Made by a program: the position numbers and the translations under genes. The notes under the pieces were generated by a model. The model saw only the letters and a list, made by a program, of their open reading frames with translations. It did no database searches and was not told where the DNA came from. From Chloroflexi bacterium UBA4733 (GTDB lineage: Bacteria > Chloroflexota > UBA4733), in the NCBI GenBank assembly GCA_002404055.1, contig DHIZ01000279.1, positions 1-8,084 of the forward strand: DNA of 8,084 nucleotides, in the 5' to 3' direction. Each line of letters begins with the position of its first letter. The first letter of the stretch is position 1. Shown piece after piece: positions 6,045 through 8,084 of this stretch.

Positions 6045-6169
6045 GCAAAGGGCGAACAGCCGTCAAGTGCTTTTTGCATAAGGTGTGCCATAGCGGCTTG
6101 ACGAATTGGCAGTAGCTCGCCGTTTGCGGGTTCCCGAATAAACGCGGTGGCGACATTCCATCCTGCCAG

Positions 6170-6199
6170 TTGACAACCGCCATGGCGATTCGGTAGGAT
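6170..6199 (+). promoter_or_regulatory. lexA promoter
   Basis: The -35 hexamer TTGACA (6170-6175) matches the consensus exactly. An 18-bp spacer leads to TAGGAT (6194-6199), 4/6 to TATAAT. Transcription would start near 6206, inside the LexA operator, leaving a leader of about 57 bases. Confidence 0.7.
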
Positions 6200-6204
6200 A
6201 CTGA

Positions 6205-6220
6205 TAGAACTTGCGTTCTA
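6205..6220 (+). promoter_or_regulatory. LexA operator (SOS box)
   Basis: TAGAAC-TTGC-GTTCTA is a perfect 16-bp inverted repeat containing GAAC-N4-GTTC, the core of the Gram-positive LexA box. It starts five bases after the -10 element and covers the predicted transcription start, so bound LexA should block initiation. This implies autoregulation: LexA self-cleavage on RecA filaments after DNA damage would release the promoter. Confidence 0.82.
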
Positions 6221-6262
6221 CGCACACCGACGGCTCAACGCCGCCGCCAGAAAGGACTCCGC

Positions 6263-6949
6263 ATGCGGCAAGACCCCAGCGACATGCAGCAGCGCATCCT
6301 GCACTGCATCGCCTCCTTCGTCCGCGACAACGAGATGCCTCCGACCAACCGCGAGATCGGCCAGGAGGTGGAGGTGCATTCCACCGGCCATGTGGACTAC
6401 CATCTGGCCCAGTTGGAACGAAAGGGTTATCTGGAGCGGAACGCCCGCAAGAGCCGCGGCTTGCGCCTGCTGCCGAAGGCGCTCGAACTGCCTGCCATTG
6501 CGGCTATCCTCCATATCGAGAGTGAAACCGAAGCCGTGCAGCCGCTGGCGATGATGAGCCATCTCCAGGTACCGGTCCTCGGTCAGATCGCCGCCGGTAT
6601 CCCCCTGGAAATCAGCACGCAATACGGCGAGTCACTCGACCTATCGGCAGTGTTCGCCCGCGACGACCTCTTTGCCTTGCGCGTGAAGGGCAAGTCGATG
6701 ATCGGCGACTACATCGACGATGGCGACTACGTGATCGTGCAGCGGAGCGACACTGCCGCCAATGGCGAATGTGTCGTTGCTACCATCAGCGGCGCCGGTC
6801 AGGAAGCGGAGGCGACGCTGAAGCGCATGTACCGCGAAGGTCCCCGTGTGCGCTTGCAGCCCTCCAACCCGGAGATGCAACCGATCTATGTGGACGCCTG
6901 CGACCTCCTCATCCAGGGGCGTGTTGTCAGCGTTATCCGAACGATCTGA
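6263..6949 (+). CDS. lexA: LexA, SOS-response transcriptional repressor and self-cleaving serine protease
   Basis: This 228-residue protein is a DNA-binding repressor of the SOS regulon that self-cleaves when stimulated by RecA-ssDNA. The N-terminal winged helix-turn-helix (residues 1-72) includes PPTNREIG and the recognition-helix segment STGHVDYHLAQLE, close to the Gram-positive type (B. subtilis SSSTVHGHLARLE). The C-terminal S24 peptidase domain shows the cleavage site Ala111-Gly112 (QIAAGIP), catalytic Ser145 (GKSMIGDYIDDGD) and Lys187 (EATLKRMY). Spacings from cleavage site to Ser (34) and Ser to Lys (42) are close to E. coli (35 and 37). The hinge between the DNA-binding domain (SRGLRLL, ending near residue 70) and the cleavage site is about 30 residues longer than in E. 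coli. The ATG at 6263 has AGAAAGGA (6249-6256) six bases upstream. A promoter and a matching operator lie just before it. Confidence 0.95.
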   Translation: MRQDPSDMQQRILHCIASFVRDNEMPPTNREIGQEVEVHSTGHVDYHLAQLERKGYLERNARKSRGLRLLPKALELPAIAAILHIESETEAVQPLAMMSHLQVPVLGQIAAGIPLEISTQYGESLDLSAVFARDDLFALRVKGKSMIGDYIDDGDYVIVQRSDTAANGECVVATISGAGQEAEATLKRMYREGPRVRLQPSNPEMQPIYVDACDLLIQGRVVSVIRTI

Positions 6950-6950
6950 T

Positions 6951-6981
6951 TGCAGCGCTGCCGATGCCAGTTGACGCTGCA
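6951..6981 (+). repeat. Stem-loop after lexA
   Basis: TGCAGCG (6951-6957) and CGCTGCA (6975-6981) are exact reverse complements with a 17-base loop, beginning directly after the lexA stop codon. The inner GCAGCGCTGC is itself self-complementary. No T-run follows, so it is only a weak candidate for a lexA terminator. The second arm overlaps the candidate -35 element of the next gene. Confidence 0.3.
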
Positions 6982-7000
6982 CCGCCCGGCCCTTTACCAT
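6971..7000 (+). promoter_or_regulatory. Candidate promoter of the oxidoreductase gene
   Basis: TTGACG (6971-6976, 5/6 to the -35 consensus) is followed after 18 bp by TACCAT (6995-7000, 4/6 to the -10). The spacing is the same as in the lexA promoter at 6170-6199. It suggests that the oxidoreductase can be transcribed apart from lexA although the genes are only 86 bp apart. Confidence 0.45.
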
Positions 7001-7001
7001 T

Positions 7002-7014
7002 CTCCGAGTCGGAG
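7002..7014 (+). promoter_or_regulatory. Perfect 13-bp palindrome, candidate operator of the oxidoreductase gene
   Basis: CTCCGA-G-TCGGAG has two exact 6-bp arms around one base. It begins two bases after the candidate -10 element and ends nine bases before the GGAGG ribosome site (7024-7028). This position over the expected transcription start resembles the LexA operator's position at lexA, but the sequence is unrelated to the LexA box. The regulator is unknown. Confidence 0.4.
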
Positions 7015-7035
7015 TAGGTAGCCGGAGGCGAGGCG

Positions 7036-8025
7036 ATGCAGCGGTTGGGAGTTGTCGTCATTGGTGTGGGCCTCATGGGCCGGCGCCACGCCGAAAACGT
7101 CCGGAAGTTTCCTGAGATGGAACTGGTGGCGGTCGTGGACGCCCGGCGTGACGTCGCCCAGGCGGTCGGCGACGCGCTCGACTGTGCGTACTGGGGTACC
7201 GATGCAGCGGAGGCGCTGCGCCTGCCCAGGTGCCAGGCCGCGATCATCGCCACTGCGGCGGGTACGCACGCTGACCTCATCGCGCTGGCGGCGCAGCACG
7301 GCCGGGATGTGCTCTGCGAGAAGCCCCTGGCGCTGTCCCTTGCCGACGCGCAGCGTGCCGCGACCAGCATGCAACGGGCGGGGCGGCGCTTGCAGATCGG
7401 CTTTATGCGTCGTTATGACCCAGGCTACGCCGCTGCCCGCGCCCTCCTCGCGGACGGCAAGATCGGCAGGCCCTTGATTTTCAAGGCGGTGTCGCGCGAC
7501 CGGGAGTCGGGGCCGTCGCAGGCCGGCGGCGGCATCTTCGTCGACTCGGCAATTCACGATTACGACCTGGCACGCTGGCTGATGGGCGACGAGATCAGCG
7601 AAGTGACGGCCCTGGCCACGGCCAGTCAGGTCCCGACCGGCGAGGTTGATACCGGCCTGGTGCATCTACGCTTCGCCGGCGGCGCTCTGGGGGCGGCGGA
7701 AGTGTTCGCGCAGGCGCGCTATGGCTACGACATCCGCACGGAGGTCGTCGGCAGTACGGGCACCCTACGCATCGGCAGCGACGCGCAGCGGCCGCTGGAG
7801 GTGCTCACAGGCGAGGGTGCGCAGACGGCATTCGTCGGCCACTTCCTCGACCGCTTCGCCACAGCCTACGAACTGGAGGTACGCGACTGGGCCCAGCGGA
7901 TGCTCAACGACCAGCCGCCGGCGGTGAACGCTGATGATGGCATCCGAGCGTTGCAGATCGCGCTGGCCGCACAGGACGCAGCCACGTCGGGACACGCCGT
8001 GCGGTTGCTGCCCTACGCCGTGTAA
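7036..8025 (+). CDS. Gfo/Idh/MocA family oxidoreductase, inositol 2-dehydrogenase (IolG)-like
   Basis: This 329-residue cytoplasmic NAD(P)-dependent dehydrogenase has an N-terminal Rossmann domain with GVGLMG (residues 10-15), the EKP motif (Lys96 in CEKPLALS) and a C-terminal alpha/beta substrate domain. The catalytic pair Asp170/His174 (VDSAIHDYD) has the same four-residue spacing as Asp172/His176 of B. subtilis IolG. GFMRRYDPGY (122-131) and IHDYDLARWLMG (173-184) are characteristic of inositol dehydrogenases, which oxidise myo-inositol to 2-keto-myo-inositol (scyllo-inosose). Length is normal. The ATG at 7036 has GGAGG (7024-7028) seven bases upstream. It lies 86 bp after lexA with its own candidate promoter and palindrome. 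With the solute-binding lipoprotein and isomerase-like protein nearby, it may belong to sugar or cyclitol catabolism. Other polyol or sugar substrates are common in this family, so the specific reaction is moderate confidence only. Confidence 0.88.
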   Translation: MQRLGVVVIGVGLMGRRHAENVRKFPEMELVAVVDARRDVAQAVGDALDCAYWGTDAAEALRLPRCQAAIIATAAGTHADLIALAAQHGRDVLCEKPLALSLADAQRAATSMQRAGRRLQIGFMRRYDPGYAAARALLADGKIGRPLIFKAVSRDRESGPSQAGGGIFVDSAIHDYDLARWLMGDEISEVTALATASQVPTGEVDTGLVHLRFAGGALGAAEVFAQARYGYDIRTEVVGSTGTLRIGSDAQRPLEVLTGEGAQTAFVGHFLDRFATAYELEVRDWAQRMLNDQPPAVNADDGIRALQIALAAQDAATSGHAVRLLPYAV

Positions 8026-8036
8026 AACCCCATAAT

Positions 8037-8066
8037 AACGGATACGCCATCTGCTACACTACTGGC
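8037..8066 (+). promoter_or_regulatory. Promoter-like element for a gene beyond the window end
   Basis: After the oxidoreductase stop the sequence holds AACGGATAC (8037-8045) and TACACTACTGGC (8055-8066). Both blocks also occur, fused, in the minus-strand upstream region of the solute-binding operon (6027-6044). TACACT (8055-8060) is a plausible -10 hexamer pointing right; no -35 is evident. No terminator hairpin is visible between 8026 and 8054. The controlled gene lies outside the window. Confidence 0.35.
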
Positions 8067-8084
8067 ACTTGGAAACATTGCGCC

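Noticed and set aside
6994..7665. Minus-strand open frame of 223 codons opposite the oxidoreductase
   Set aside because: The opposite strand encodes a full Gfo/Idh/MocA protein with catalytic residues; this is a shadow frame.
1..8084. CRISPR arrays, tRNA or rRNA genes, insertion sequences, toxin-antitoxin or defence genes
   Set aside because: No regularly spaced repeats, no cloverleaf or rRNA-like segments, no transposase motifs, and every sizeable frame is assigned to ordinary metabolic or regulatory families.

Overview
The window is GC-rich and densely coded. It carries seven confident protein-coding genes, with no rRNA, tRNA, CRISPR array, transposase or phage gene. The gene content is that of a Gram-positive-like or Chloroflexota-like bacterium. 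It includes a LexA with a Gram-positive style recognition helix and a GAAC-N4-GTTC operator, a twin-arginine lipoprotein sugar-binding protein, a B12-dependent radical SAM protein that resembles hopanoid methylases from memory, and strong -35 elements beside degenerate -10 elements. The phylum is an inference; no marker gene here settles it.

Layout. On the + strand, 150-1172 encodes a dTDP-glucose 4,6-dehydratase type sugar-nucleotide enzyme and 1334-2803 a B12-binding radical SAM protein. Convergent with these on the - strand lie an MgtC/SapB membrane protein (2831-3571), a sugar phosphate isomerase/epimerase-like TIM barrel (3682-4491, GTG start) and a family 1 extracellular solute-binding lipoprotein (4488-5972). 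The last two overlap by 4 bp (GTGA) and form an operon. A 290-bp divergent control region (5973-6262) separates them from lexA (6263-6949, +), which is followed by an inositol 2-dehydrogenase-like Gfo/Idh/MocA oxidoreductase (7036-8025, +). The last 59 bases hold a promoter-like element pointing out of the window.

How the genes fit together. The solute-binding protein, the isomerase-like protein and the oxidoreductase look like parts of a carbohydrate or cyclitol uptake and catabolism set. No ABC permease or ATPase is present, so the binding protein must rely on components encoded elsewhere. lexA sits inside this set and has a near-textbook autoregulated promoter: TTGACA-N18-TAGGAT followed by the perfect palindrome TAGAAC-TTGC-GTTCTA. 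The dehydratase and radical SAM genes may serve cell-surface sugar and lipid modification, but each has its own promoter-like upstream region.

The most interesting signals are regulatory: several exact palindromes beside candidate -10 elements, and a motif (TAYACT followed by TGGC) shared by several intergenic regions. The dehydratase also lacks the catalytic Asp of the canonical TDE triad (TCE instead), and LexA has an unusually long hinge. I see no convincing new multi-gene defence or mobile system.
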